A model generated the notes under the pieces. The model did not search any database, was not told the DNA's origin, and worked only from the letters and a program-made list of their open reading frames with translations. Both the position numbers and the translations under genes were made by a program. DNA of 64,000 bases from Pseudomonas chlororaphis (GTDB lineage: Bacteria; Pseudomonadota; Gammaproteobacteria; Pseudomonadales; Pseudomonadaceae): the NCBI RefSeq assembly GCF_000783395.1, contig NZ_JSFK01000005.1, positions 171,531 through 235,530 on the forward strand, written 5' to 3'. Below, in pieces: positions 9,029 through 17,904 of this stretch (position 1 is its first letter; every line of letters begins with the position of its first letter).

Positions 9029-9059
9029 AAAAAACCCGGTTTGAATGCCGGGTTTTTTA
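9029..9059. terminator. Bidirectional terminator between oprB and the lysine-rich gene
   Basis: AACCCGG and CCGGGTT form a stem around TTTGAATG, flanked by an A-run on the left and a T-run on the right. It can therefore terminate transcription from both convergent genes. Confidence 0.88.
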
Positions 9060-9071
9060 TTGTCTTCAAGA

Positions 9072-9323
9072 TCACTTTTTCTTTTTCGCCGGCTTGTCAG
9101 CCTTCTTCGAATCCTTGGCCTTCTCAGGCTTGCTGTCGGCTTTCTTGGCAGACTTCTTCGGCTCGGCGTCTTTCTTCTTGTCTTTCTTGTCCTTGTCGGA
9201 GGACTTTGAAAGCGCCGAAGCCGCTGCTGATTTCTTCGCAGGTGACGACTTTTTGTCCTTCAAATCCTTGCTGGCTTTCGAAGCGTCAGCTTTGTCTTTG
9301 CTTTTCTTTTCGTCTTTAGCCAC
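9072..9323 (-). CDS. Small lysine/alanine/serine-rich basic protein
   Basis: A protein of 83 residues made almost only of K, A, S, D, P and E. Tracts such as K-D-K-K-D-K-K-K and a terminal A-K-K-K-K dominate, and no hydrophobic core is visible. The start is placed at GTG 9323, not the in-frame GTG at 9332, because the ribosome site GAGAGG is eight bases before 9323 but would abut 9332. The composition resembles histone H1-like or AlgP-like tails, which bind DNA or other polyanions, but low-complexity sequence alone cannot prove homology. It is convergent with oprB and shares its terminator. Confidence 0.75.
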   Translation of the reverse strand: MAKDEKKSKDKADASKASKDLKDKKSSPAKKSAAASALSKSSDKDKKDKKKDAEPKKSAKKADSKPEKAKDSKKADKPAKKKK

Positions 9324-9499
9324 GTTGACCACCTCTCGGAGTGTGCCGGAATTGGCACATCGCCTGTGCGATTGACCACAAGCTAATCATTAGGCGAGCA
9401 GGTCCTACAGCGGTTCAGATTATTTTCAGGCGTTCGAAACAGGCCAAATGAAGGCAGCGCCAGCGATTGCCAGCGCCACCTTTAACAACGGCCCGTTAC

Positions 9500-10147
9500 T
9501 CAGGCCTTGTTGCCAGCCTCTTGCAGCGCCTTTTCAGCATTGAATCCGTCGAAGTTTTCGAACACGCCCATAAAGCCCGGCACGGTCACCTCTCGCGCCC
9601 AGTCGCGCTGCAGTTCGCAGTACATCTGCACCCGGCTGATCAGCTTCGCACCTGCTTGTTCCATTCTGCGCAACGCCGCCTCGTGCGCGGCCAGCGACGT
9701 GCCGCCCACCGCATCGATCGGCACATAAACCTCATAGCCTTCCTGGATCGCGTCGAGCACCGGGAAGGTCAGACAGGCTTCAGTCCACAGCGCGGTCATG
9801 ATCAGTTTCTTGCGCCCGAGCGCTTTGACTGCCTGCTTGAACTCGGTGTCCTCCCAACTGTTGATCGACGTGCGGTCATAGGTGGGCAGATGGCCGAGCA
9901 CCGCTTGCAACTCTTGAATCGGCGGTTTGTTGCGCCCGGTCGCGACATTCACGGTCGAGTGGATGATCGGCAGGTTGTAGTTGACTGCCGCTTTCGCAAC
10001 GCTGGTGATGTTGAACACCAGTTCATCGCGAGGCATCGAGCGGATCGAAGACACCTGAACCGGTTGATAGTCGATGACGATCAATGCTGAATTCTCGGGC
10101 GTCAGCAGTTGATCGGTGTGGGGGTTGCGGATTGCTTCGCTTGCCAT
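9500..10147 (-). CDS. Isochorismatase-fold cysteine hydrolase (YcaC-like)
   Basis: A protein of 215 residues; ATG 10147 is preceded by AGGAC at a good distance. Family landmarks are present: the acidic residue in A-L-I-V-I-D-Y-Q near residue 25, the lysine and strand in G-R-K-K-L-I-M-T-A, and the nucleophile in W-T-E-A-C-L-T-F-P, followed by G-Y-E-V-Y-V-P-I-D-A-V-G-G-T. Members hydrolyse amide or ether bonds in small molecules; the length and W-T-E-x-C context fit the YcaC branch, whose substrate is unsettled. It is divergent from a LysR gene 178 bases away, which is the obvious candidate regulator. Confidence 0.88.
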   Translation of the reverse strand: MASEAIRNPHTDQLLTPENSALIVIDYQPVQVSSIRSMPRDELVFNITSVAKAAVNYNLPIIHSTVNVATGRNKPPIQELQAVLGHLPTYDRTSINSWEDTEFKQAVKALGRKKLIMTALWTEACLTFPVLDAIQEGYEVYVPIDAVGGTSLAAHEAALRRMEQAGAKLISRVQMYCELQRDWAREVTVPGFMGVFENFDGFNAEKALQEAGNKA

Positions 10148-10325
10148 TTGCAGGTCCTTTTGTCTGGGTAACGCACGTGGGTGAATCGGCCGGAGCCCGT
10201 GCAGTTTGTGGTTCCAGAACGCACGCGAGTGACGCCGTGCCTGGAAAACCCATTGTGCTGTTCCCCTATTCGCGGCAGTAGTAGCATCCCGAGGCGAACT
10301 GTGTCGCGCCAAGGGGAACGCGAAA

Positions 10326-11249
10326 ATGGATATCGAAGAACTGCAAACCTTCGTCGAAGTGGCGGATGCCGGGGGTATTTCACAGGCTGCGCTGCGGCTC
10401 GGGGTCTCGAAATCAATCGTCAGCCGCCGGCTGGCCCGGCTTGAAGCAGAACTCGGCGTGCAACTGCTGGCACGCTCGACGCGCGGGGCATCGCTCACCG
10501 AGGCCGGCGCGACGTTCCGCGATTACGCCGCCCGAGTCTGCAGCGAAATCGATATCGCCAGGGAAACCATCCTGCCCGCTGGCGCCCTGCGTGGTCGCTT
10601 GCGCGTAGCGGTGCCGTTGTCGTTCGGGCCGACGCACTTCGCCCCGGTGCTGGCGGAAATGGCACGCCGTCACCCGCAATTGCACATGCAAACCTGCTAC
10701 AGCGATCGCTTCGTTGACCTCATTACCGAGGGCTACGATTGCGCCATTCGCGTGGGATATCTGCAGGACTCCAACTTGATCGCAAGGCGTATCGGCCCGG
10801 TCTACACCAAGCTCGTCGCGAGCCCGGACTACATCAAAGCGCACGGCGCCCCCGAAACCCCGGACGAACTGCACGCCCATCAGGCACTCATGCAAGGCAC
10901 CGAAGCCTGGCAATTCATGGCGGCTGACAAGGTCATCACGGTTCGCCCGCAAGGACGCTTCAAGGCTGACAATGGCACGGCCCTCGCCGCAGCCGCGGCT
11001 GCCGGCCTCGGCGTCGCCTACTTGCCCGATTGCCTCACCCACGAACACATCGCCTCAGGTGCACTCGTGCCGATCATGACCAACCATCCACCGCCCCCGG
11101 CCGGCGCCTACCTCCTCCGCGCGCCAGGCCCGCATCCAGCGCGCAAGATCCGCGTTCTCACCGAACTGCTGATCGAGTACTTCGGCGAATCTCCGCACCT
11201 CGCGGTGCAGCCGCTGTCACAGCACGATGAAGCGCCGGCGTTTAGCTGA
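10326..11249 (+). CDS. LysR-family transcriptional regulator
   Basis: A protein of 307 residues with an N-terminal winged helix-turn-helix over residues 1-60 (E-L-Q-T-F-V-E-V-A-D-A-G-G-I-S, then S-K-S-I-V-S-R-R-L-A-R-L-E). The effector-binding domain opens at R-G-R-L-R-V-A-V-P near residue 90. The D-C-A-I-R-V-G and G-L-G-V-A-Y-L-P-D segments are typical of the CrgA/DsdC-like subgroup. It probably controls the divergent isochorismatase-fold hydrolase. The inducer is unknown. The C-terminal tail after the domain is slightly long and proline-rich. Confidence 0.9.
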   Translation: MDIEELQTFVEVADAGGISQAALRLGVSKSIVSRRLARLEAELGVQLLARSTRGASLTEAGATFRDYAARVCSEIDIARETILPAGALRGRLRVAVPLSFGPTHFAPVLAEMARRHPQLHMQTCYSDRFVDLITEGYDCAIRVGYLQDSNLIARRIGPVYTKLVASPDYIKAHGAPETPDELHAHQALMQGTEAWQFMAADKVITVRPQGRFKADNGTALAAAAAAGLGVAYLPDCLTHEHIASGALVPIMTNHPPPPAGAYLLRAPGPHPARKIRVLTELLIEYFGESPHLAVQPLSQHDEAPAFS

Positions 11250-11309
11250 GGAAAGCTGAAGCCATGAAAGGAGAATTGAGGTGCCGCAACGCTTGGCGCG
11301 GCGGTGATG

Positions 11310-11411
11310 ATGCTCGTGCAGGGGCGACCTTATGGGGCGTTTCTTAACGGCGTGCGCAAGCTGTTTGGCCTGCCGCCGGGCGGGGACAGGCCGATGTCAT
11401 TGAAGGAGTAG
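11310..11411 (+). pseudogene. Possible short coding remnant
   Basis: Between the LysR gene and the convergent DUF1266 gene a frame of about 34 codons reads naturally (hydrophobic start, then G-R-P-Y-G-A-F-L-N-G-V-R-K-L-F-G-L-P-P-G-G). It ends at TAG 11409-11411 with no ribosome site. It resembles the tail of a longer protein whose front is missing. I cannot name a parent and the call is tentative. Confidence 0.2.
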
Positions 11412-11417
11412 TCGGGG

Positions 11418-12071
11418 CTACCTCGCCAGAACCGGGTTCAACGCTGCTGGCGTTCGCCAGGTTACGTCAGCCCAAGCCCCACCGCCGGGCGCCAGCAACT
11501 GACGCAGTTGCGGCTCGTCAAACGCTTCGCCCAGCGAGTCGACGCGAAACGTCGCGACCCATTGCTTGCGCCCCGACTGATAGGCCTTGCCGAAATCTTC
11601 CCAACTGTCGAAACAGTCCTGCGCCCGCTGCGCATTGAGCAGCAGCACGCGCCAGGCGAGGTCAGGTTCGAGCCAGCGCATCAGCAGCGCACACCGAACC
11701 AGAAACGCCACCCGCACGCAGGCAAAAGCCATGGCCGCACGCGGGTCATCGGTGGCTGTCAGCGCCTGCAAATCGAGGCCAAACCACTGCTGATCGAGCG
11801 TCGCACTGAAGTGCGCCCGCACCGCCTCGTCATTACTGTTGCTGCGGATCCCGGCCTGGTGCAGCAACGCTGCCCGCAGGATCGTCTGCGATTGCTCGGT
11901 GAAGTGATCGCACGCTGGCGAGTAGAAACCCTCGACGGCCATCGCATCGACCATGGGCCGGGCCAGCAGTAGCGACCAGTGTTTGCGCTGGCTGAACAAG
12001 GAGGCGCCGCGAGGTCTGAACGCTCGCCACAACAACCAGCCTGAAACAACCACTGTGATAAGCAAAAACAT
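11418..12071 (-). CDS. DUF1266 domain protein
   Basis: A protein of 217 residues; ATG 12071 follows AAGGA with good spacing. The first 20 residues are a hydrophobic anchor (F-L-L-I-T-V-V-V-S-G-W-L-L-W), and the rest should face the cytoplasm. The C-terminal half fits the DUF1266 pattern: a W-R helix with alanines, then C-F-D-S-W-E-D-F-G-K-A-Y-Q-S-G-R-K-Q-W. Function is unknown for the family, which often occurs near toxin or surface-protein genes. It is the last gene of a three-gene run, ten bases after the PcfJ-like gene. Confidence 0.75.
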   Translation of the reverse strand: MFLLITVVVSGWLLWRAFRPRGASLFSQRKHWSLLLARPMVDAMAVEGFYSPACDHFTEQSQTILRAALLHQAGIRSNSNDEAVRAHFSATLDQQWFGLDLQALTATDDPRAAMAFACVRVAFLVRCALLMRWLEPDLAWRVLLLNAQRAQDCFDSWEDFGKAYQSGRKQWVATFRVDSLGEAFDEPQLRQLLAPGGGAWADVTWRTPAALNPVLAR

Positions 12072-12081
12072 GTCGGTTTCC

Positions 12082-13302
12082 TTACCTTGCCCGCGCCTGC
12101 CAGGCCTGGATTTCCTCCACCAGCGGCGAGGACATGTCCGGCCACGGCACACCTTCGGTCAGGTACTGCGGGTCATTCGGCTGATGCTCAATGCGCTTGC
12201 TGAAAACATGCCGGGTGGCGTACCTGACCGATACCGCTTGCGGGGCCACCTGCGAGAACTGCTGCGGCTGACGCCCGGCCACCAGCCATTCGACCATGGC
12301 CGAAGGCGCATCGAGGCGCTCGTACAATTGCGGGTAGCGGGCCACCAGCCGAGTCTGGGCGGTCGGGTCGTTGACTTCTTCGATGCGCAGCCAGCCCGCG
12401 TCGGTGCGCACAATGCCGATGGCGATGCAGTCGGCGGGCGTCTGCTCGTCGGTGTCCAGGGCATTCAGACACTGCAGCAGGTCCGGGTAATAACGCTCGA
12501 CCGGCGGCCGGTTCTGCTTGCCCTTGACCTGCTCGACAGTCAACGTACCGTCGTCCTGGACGATCAGGCTGATAGTAATGTGCGGCTGGCCTTGGCCGTC
12601 GCGCAGACTGAACACGCGCATGCGCTGCTCTTCCACCGCTTCGGCGTAGCGTTCACCGTAGCCGCCGGTCAAGGCGCGGCGATCGGCGAACTGGCCCAGG
12701 CAGTGGCGCATCACGTAACTTTCAAAGGCCATTTCCGCACGCAGCGAAGCACTCTCGGGCCGCAGCTCCTGCAATACGTGCTCAGCGGTGGTCACTCGCG
12801 TGAGCAACGCCTCAGGCTGGCTCTGACACCAGCCCTGCTCGACCCGCGCAGCCATCTGCGCATGCTCCTTTTGCCACAGCGCCAGTGCCTGCGGGCAGTT
12901 GATCCGGTCAAGCTTGCCGGCCAGCGCGGTGCCCTGACGCGAGGTCAGGAACTCCACCAGCAAGGTCTCCTCGGCCAGCAGCGGCGCTTGCTGCGGATCG
13001 ACCCAGACCAGCGGCGCGAACGCCTGCTGCGAAGCTTTGCCGGCGTCGCTTAAATGTTTGGCCACCCAGGACGGCGGCTCGGCGCCCAATGCCTCGACAG
13101 CCTGCTCCAACGTCAGGATGCGCCGCGCAGGTTCGAAGTTACCGACCAGATGACGATAGAAATGGTTGAGCAACCATTTGCTCACCTCTGGCGCATCTCC
13201 GCGAGCCTTACTGCGCTCGGCAATGCCGCGCTTGAGTTGATCGGCATTGAGTGCGTTGCGCGGGGCGTAACCGGACTGGCGCTGCGCAGGTGTCACTTCC
13301 AT
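12082..13302 (-). CDS. PcfJ-like domain protein
   Basis: A protein of 406 residues from ATG 13302; an in-frame GTG at 13311 is also possible and neither has a strong ribosome site. It overlaps the end of the upstream gene by ten bases, indicating coupling. Residues about 210-300 contain the PcfJ-like core (M-R-H-C-L-G-Q-F, then strands M-R-V-F-S-L-R-D and P-H-I-T-I-S-L-I, then V-E-Q-V-K-G-K-Q-N-R-P-P). PcfJ was named from enterococcal conjugative plasmids, and its biochemical role is not established. The chromosomal setting between a helical-repeat protein and a DUF1266 protein suggests a three-part assembly (inference). Confidence 0.72.
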   Translation of the reverse strand: MEVTPAQRQSGYAPRNALNADQLKRGIAERSKARGDAPEVSKWLLNHFYRHLVGNFEPARRILTLEQAVEALGAEPPSWVAKHLSDAGKASQQAFAPLVWVDPQQAPLLAEETLLVEFLTSRQGTALAGKLDRINCPQALALWQKEHAQMAARVEQGWCQSQPEALLTRVTTAEHVLQELRPESASLRAEMAFESYVMRHCLGQFADRRALTGGYGERYAEAVEEQRMRVFSLRDGQGQPHITISLIVQDDGTLTVEQVKGKQNRPPVERYYPDLLQCLNALDTDEQTPADCIAIGIVRTDAGWLRIEEVNDPTAQTRLVARYPQLYERLDAPSAMVEWLVAGRQPQQFSQVAPQAVSVRYATRHVFSKRIEHQPNDPQYLTEGVPWPDMSSPLVEEIQAWQARAR

Positions 13303-15617
13303 ATCTGCCACCAGGCCTTGCCGGCCGATTTTGCAGGCGCCTGCAGTTCGGCGATGAACTGGCGAAACTTTTCATTGTTGCCCTGATCCACCTGGCTGTT
13401 CGGATCACTGCGCAGGATCGCGCGCTGGTAATAGGCCACGGCCTCTTCCTTGCGCCCGAGCCCCTTGAGCACATCACCGGCACAGCCCAGCAGGGTTGGT
13501 TCGTCGCCTTCGTTGATGAGCTGCGCGTAACGCAACCACAGGCTGGTGGCCGCCTCCGGCAGGCAGTACGACAGGTAAAAGGCAATTTTCATCCGTGCGA
13601 ACAGCGGCGAATACTCCAGCTCTTTGTCGCTGATCTCGCGCTCTTCCTGCCATTTGAGAATGCGCTCCAGCCAGACCGGAATCTCGCGTTCGCGGTCCAG
13701 CCAGTACAGGGCGCGGGTGACGTCCTGTATGTATTCTTCTGGATCGTGACGGCTATAGCCGTAGTCGGCCGCGTAGTGCCAAAGCTGTTCGGCGGCGTCG
13801 GCGATGCCCTGGTTATCCTTCAGCTCGATGCGGTTGCGGAGGATGCCCTGATAATGTTCGGCGAACGAGCTGGCGGCGATGCCGCGGGTATGCAACTCAA
13901 GGGCCTGCTCAACGAGTTGTTCGTTGTAGCAGCGGTAATTGATCGCGAGGTTGTTGCACAGCATCGAGTACAGGTGCGCGCAGGCATCGAAGCGATGTCC
14001 GCGGCCGCTGGCGAAGCATTGCTCCATACGGGCCTGGCCAAGTTCATAGGCAAGCTTTTGGACTTCGCGCAGCCGCCACCAGGTCGGCTCGGCCTCCTCG
14101 CTCGTGAGATCCTCGACATGCGTTTCGACCAGGTCCTCGAGGGCATTCGCGAACTGGTAGTAGTACATGCCAGCGGCCATGGGCGGCAAAGGCTGGCGCA
14201 GGGCATCGGCAATGCCGTGCACATCGGCGTGGGCACTGAACAGGCTGAAGACGCTGCGGTTGTCCTGCATAGCGCCGGCCGAGACGGCCTCGCGCAGCAT
14301 CGTCAGTTGAGTGTTGGCGTCGATGCGCCCGGCCTGATGTTCGCGCACCGCCATCAGGCGGGTAATCCATGGGTGGTTCGGCGAGCGGCGCTCGGCCTCT
14401 GCCAGCGCTTGGTCGAAGACGTTGTCGATTTGTTCAAGGTCATTGCGCGCAGCATGCAGAGCATCGAGCAACGGGCCCAGCGACGGTGTCGACTCGTCAC
14501 GCCACGGCAGGCCGGAAAGGAACTGCTCCAGCACCGTTTGATCGTCACAGGCACGCATCACGCACAACGGCCACCACGCGGACTGATCCTCGGCATCGAG
14601 CAGGCGATCGTGGACCCAATAGGCCGTGCCCGGCCACAGTTCGCCGCGCATTTCATAGATTTCCATGAACGCACGTTGCCCGGCCTCTTCGATCTGGCCG
14701 TTTTCCAGCAGCCAGGGCAGATGGAAATCAACGAAGTTGTCACCGCCGCTGGATTCCAGGCTCAGGGTTGCCACTTCACAGATTGCCAATGCGCCGGCCA
14801 GGTTGCCCTGAGCCTGCAGGGAGCGCGCGGCCAGACGCGCCAGACGCACTTCCCATTCCCGGCGCTGGGGCAGCGACAATTCGGCGATCAAACGCACCAC
14901 CGGTTGCTCGAACATCGCCAGACGCAATGGCACGATTTCGATCAGCGCATTGCCCAGCCACAGCCAGTCGTTAGCGTCGACGTCCTGCTCTTCGCCGGCG
15001 GTGCGCAATGCGGCAATTGCCGCCAGCGCGGCTTCGCGCGCCTCTTCCTCACGTTCATGGTTGGCCAGCACCCGCGCCCGGCGCCGGTACTGATCAGCAT
15101 CGTCCCAGGCCCGCAGGGCGTGACGGGCCGGGTTGACCTGGGCCAAGGTGTGACGCACCTCGATAGCCTTGAGGGCGACGTCGACGGTGGCGTGCTGCAG
15201 ATCATCGAAAATGCGGTAGCGCCGGTACTGCTCGATATCGAACGGCAGGGGCTCGTGGGTCAATTGCTGGAGGGTGTCGAGCGTCAGCAACAGGCCCTGC
15301 TCGTCTTTGAGGTAGTTGCCCAGTCGCAGCTGGTAAATCAGCAGATTGACCTTGAGCTCGTTGCGCGCGTCGTCAGGCGTAATCTCGATCAGTGCCTGTC
15401 CGTCGTCGGCCAATACCGCTTTGGCCCTGTCAGCATCACCGGCGTTGACCCACAGCCCGTGCAGACGGCCAATCGACTCCAGCGAGGCCGCCCTGAGCGG
15501 CTGGGCGCGCAACTGGTCCAGCAGATAGTCGGCACCGTGTTCCTCATGCTCGACCTCAAGACGATCCATCAATTGATCCAGCTGGATGCCGGACAGCACG
15601 GTACTGTTTTGCGTCAT
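13293..15617 (-). CDS. Large helical-repeat (TPR-like) cytoplasmic protein
   Basis: A protein of 774 residues. The start is ATG 15617 because GGAG lies nine bases upstream; an open extension further upstream lacks a ribosome site. No signal peptide or membrane helix is seen. The sequence is almost wholly alpha-helical, with recurrent Ala/Leu-rich helix pairs of TPR or Sel1 character. The clearest is at the C-terminus (A-G-D-V-L-K-G-L-G-R-K-E-E-A-V-A-Y-Y-Q-R). It probably acts as a protein-binding scaffold. It heads a three-gene operon with the PcfJ-like and DUF1266 genes, with a coupled junction to the first of these. No known pathway could be assigned. Confidence 0.75.
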   Translation of the reverse strand: MTQNSTVLSGIQLDQLMDRLEVEHEEHGADYLLDQLRAQPLRAASLESIGRLHGLWVNAGDADRAKAVLADDGQALIEITPDDARNELKVNLLIYQLRLGNYLKDEQGLLLTLDTLQQLTHEPLPFDIEQYRRYRIFDDLQHATVDVALKAIEVRHTLAQVNPARHALRAWDDADQYRRRARVLANHEREEEAREAALAAIAALRTAGEEQDVDANDWLWLGNALIEIVPLRLAMFEQPVVRLIAELSLPQRREWEVRLARLAARSLQAQGNLAGALAICEVATLSLESSGGDNFVDFHLPWLLENGQIEEAGQRAFMEIYEMRGELWPGTAYWVHDRLLDAEDQSAWWPLCVMRACDDQTVLEQFLSGLPWRDESTPSLGPLLDALHAARNDLEQIDNVFDQALAEAERRSPNHPWITRLMAVREHQAGRIDANTQLTMLREAVSAGAMQDNRSVFSLFSAHADVHGIADALRQPLPPMAAGMYYYQFANALEDLVETHVEDLTSEEAEPTWWRLREVQKLAYELGQARMEQCFASGRGHRFDACAHLYSMLCNNLAINYRCYNEQLVEQALELHTRGIAASSFAEHYQGILRNRIELKDNQGIADAAEQLWHYAADYGYSRHDPEEYIQDVTRALYWLDREREIPVWLERILKWQEEREISDKELEYSPLFARMKIAFYLSYCLPEAATSLWLRYAQLINEGDEPTLLGCAGDVLKGLGRKEEAVAYYQRAILRSDPNSQVDQGNNEKFRQFIAELQAPAKSAGKAWWQIWK

Positions 15618-15934
15618 TGTGAACTCCATTTGCGAATGACTGTGCATCGCCCGATGCATCCTGCGTCGGCGCCCTCGAGTGGGCAGCGGGGACTCGTTTA
15701 CGTCTGCCAGTGACCGGCAAAATGACGACAAGGATCGGGTAATACAGCGAGGTGGCGCACGCTACCAGTTGGCGTTTGAAAAACCAAGTGTGCGGGTGGG
15801 GCGCAATCAGTGATTGGAGTGCAAACAGTGGACGGGCACGATATCACCGGTTTGACAGCTCACTGCAAACGCTCCTTCGATCAGGACCATTGAGATCAGG
15901 CTGTGCCTCATCGATTGAGGACCCGCCCTACCCG
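15618..15934. other. Gap holding the promoter of the helical-repeat operon
   Basis: About 317 bases without a supportable gene. Open frames on the plus strand are shadows of the neighbouring genes. No clear hairpin or dyad was found. It presumably contains the leftward promoter for the three-gene operon and the end of the DUF3144 transcript. Confidence 0.45.
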
Positions 15935-16231
15935 TCAAACGTTTTTCGCGGTCATGTACTGGCTGAAATTGTTGATGTGGTCGTCAAGGTTATCCTCAAG
16001 CATCATCCGGTACTGCTCACAGAAATACTTCAACATCGCTTCGCGAGCCTGTGCCATTTCTTCGCCCGACTTGAAACTGCGCGCGCTCACCCAGGCGTTG
16101 AATCGAGTGGTGCCGAACATCATCGACGCGCTGACTTTGCCAAGGTTTTCGAACACTTTCAGCTGCTCGTTCGACAGGTTTATATGCGCATCGGCGCGAT
16201 CGTAGAATGCATCATCGGTCGTATCGGTCAT
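15935..16231 (-). CDS. DUF3144 family small protein
   Basis: A protein of 98 residues with the family pattern: an acidic N-terminus, F-Y-D-R-A-D-A-H-I-N-L-S-N-E-Q, the central S-A-S-M-M-F-G-T-T-R-F-N-A-W, and a C-terminal Y-M-x-N-N-like Q-Y-M-T-A-K-N-V. It is predicted helical, soluble and cytoplasmic. The family is common in gammaproteobacteria and has no established function. It stands alone; the gene to the right runs the other way. Confidence 0.8.
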   Translation of the reverse strand: MTDTTDDAFYDRADAHINLSNEQLKVFENLGKVSASMMFGTTRFNAWVSARSFKSGEEMAQAREAMLKYFCEQYRMMLEDNLDDHINNFSQYMTAKNV

Positions 16232-16382
16232 TGCTGATTACCTGTCTGTCAGTGTCGGGAAATTGCGTAATTGGAACACTTCCCGCTTTGGCTCGCTACG
16301 CCCCAAGAGTGCTGACAAGCACGTCAGTGGCCTGTATCACTGTGTGCTCCCCATCCAATATTCCACGCCCGGGCGCCAATCC

Positions 16383-16514
16383 ATGAATACCTTCCAAGCC
16401 GCAAATGGCCATCTGATGATTGAATTAGGCGACTTGTCTGATGCCGACCGGAAGGCGCTGGAGCGCAAACTGGTGAATGTCTGGGGGTTTCGCTGCAAAC
16501 GTCACCACTGTTGA
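16383..16514 (+). CDS. Short hypothetical protein
   Basis: A 43-residue frame from ATG 16383 with balanced composition (L-G-D-L-S-D-A-D-R-K-A-L-E-R-K-L) and a Cys/His-rich end, C-K-R-H-H-C. The helix-like middle looks protein-coding, but there is no good ribosome site and no recognised family. A longer in-frame version starting near 16263 is less likely, since it crosses non-protein-like sequence. The terminal C-x3-H-H-C could bind a metal (speculative). Confidence 0.4.
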   Translation: MNTFQAANGHLMIELGDLSDADRKALERKLVNVWGFRCKRHHC

Positions 16515-16521
16515 CGCCCTC

Positions 16522-16537
16522 GTGACGATCCCGTCAC
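16522..16537. terminator. Small hairpin at the end of puuA
   Basis: GTGACG (16522-16527) and CGTCAC (16532-16537) form a 6-bp perfect stem around ATCC, right against the puuA stop codon. There is no T-run, so this is a weak call. Confidence 0.35.
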
Positions 16538-17884
16538 TCACAAATACCAGCGATATTCTCGCGCACTGATCTCCTGCATAAACGCCAAATGATCCTGGCG
16601 TTTATTCTCGCAATACACATCGACAAACTCTGCGCCCAAGCCCTCACGCAATTGCGGCTGATGTTGCATCGCACGCACGGCCTCGAACATTTCCTTTGGG
16701 AAATCAATCCCGCTGCTGCGATCTTCATTCAGCGGCGCAATGGGTTCTTTGCCCGACTCCAACCCATGCTCCAACCCCACCAAAATCGCCGCCAGTACCA
16801 GATACGGATTGGCATCCGCCCCCGCCAAGCGATATTCGACCCGTAGGTTTTTCACGTCCGACTCGGGAATGCGCAAGCACGCATCGCGATCCTCAAAGCC
16901 CCAACTGGCCTTGGTCGCGGTGTTTACCGTACCGCCCAAGCGGCGCATGGCGTTCTGGTTCGGGGCGAAGATCGGCATGCTGTGCGGCAGCAACTCCAGG
17001 CATCCAGCGATTGCATGGCGCAGCGGCTGCTGCTCATTCGCGGCTAGCAGATTATTGCCCGCCGAATCGTAGAGACTGACATGCACATGCATACCGCTGC
17101 CCGGATGTTGCAAGTAAGGCTTGGCCATAAAACTGGCGCGATAGCCGTGTTTAAGCGCAACGCCGCGCGTGCTGCGACAGAATAACGCCGCCCAATCCGC
17201 CGCACGCAAGCCATCGTCGAGATGGCCGAAGTTGATTTCAAACTGGCCGGGGCCGAGTTCTGCGGTGATCACCGTGGCGTCGATGCCTTGCGCCCGCGTG
17301 GCTTCGACCATGTCATCCAGCACCGGCGCGAAGCGTGAGAGTCGCTCGATGTGCAGGTTCGGTTGATCATCGGCATCGTCGGTCAGGTCGTCGCGGGGGA
17401 ATTGCGGCAGACCGTCGCGCAGCTTTTTATCGAACAGGTAGAACTCCAGCTCGAAGGCCACCACCGGATGAATGCCTTTGCGTGCAAGACGATCTAGCAC
17501 CTGCGCGAGGACTTCACGGGGTTCGAATTCGATGGGTTTTTCGGTGCCGTCCGAAGTGATCAACATCTGCCCCAGCGGCTGCGCTTCCCATGTCACCGGT
17601 TTGAGTGTGCCCGGCACCAGACGGCGCACGGCATCCGGGTCGCCGTCGTTGAAGCAGTAATCGCCGATCGGAAACAAACCACCCTGTACGCCCAGCAATA
17701 CGCAGTTCTGCGGCAGTTTCAGGACGCTGCCGGCGGCGACTTTTTCGAGCATGTCGATTGGATAACGCTTGCCATAGAAGTGCCCGGGAATGTCCAGGCA
17801 AATCAGGTCAACATAACGCACCTCGGGGTAGCGTTGGCGAAAGGCACGCACTTCGGCGAGCAGGTCAGCGCAGACAGCGTCCAT
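16538..17884 (-). CDS. puuA: Gamma-glutamylpolyamine synthetase-like enzyme (glutamine synthetase family)
   Basis: A protein of 448 residues, the usual size for type I glutamine-synthetase relatives. ATG 17884 is preceded by GAGGA. It has the ATP/glutamate-binding landmarks of the catalytic domain: E-L-E-F-Y-L near residue 165, G-P-G-Q-F-E-I-N, G-S-G-M-H-V-H-V-S-L, and N-A-M-R-R-L-G-G-T-V-N-T. PuuA-type enzymes join glutamate to putrescine or another amine using ATP, the first step of the gamma-glutamylated route. Placement in one operon with a PuuB-like oxidase and a PuuR-like regulator favours this over true glutamine synthetase. Pseudomonads carry several paralogues, so the exact amine is uncertain. 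Confidence 0.85.
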   Translation of the reverse strand: MDAVCADLLAEVRAFRQRYPEVRYVDLICLDIPGHFYGKRYPIDMLEKVAAGSVLKLPQNCVLLGVQGGLFPIGDYCFNDGDPDAVRRLVPGTLKPVTWEAQPLGQMLITSDGTEKPIEFEPREVLAQVLDRLARKGIHPVVAFELEFYLFDKKLRDGLPQFPRDDLTDDADDQPNLHIERLSRFAPVLDDMVEATRAQGIDATVITAELGPGQFEINFGHLDDGLRAADWAALFCRSTRGVALKHGYRASFMAKPYLQHPGSGMHVHVSLYDSAGNNLLAANEQQPLRHAIAGCLELLPHSMPIFAPNQNAMRRLGGTVNTATKASWGFEDRDACLRIPESDVKNLRVEYRLAGADANPYLVLAAILVGLEHGLESGKEPIAPLNEDRSSGIDFPKEMFEAVRAMQHQPQLREGLGAEFVDVYCENKRQDHLAFMQEISAREYRWYL

Positions 17885-17904
17885 CGTATTTATCCTCGTT
17901 GTAA

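Noticed and set aside
13251..15713. An 820-codon open frame on the plus strand
   Set aside because: It is the antisense shadow of the helical-repeat gene. Its product is rich in Arg, Gln and His, without domains, and the minus-strand gene has a clear start, ribosome site and sensible protein.
16263..16382. N-terminal extension of the 43-residue hypothetical protein
   Set aside because: The extension lacks a ribosome site and reads as non-protein-like sequence.
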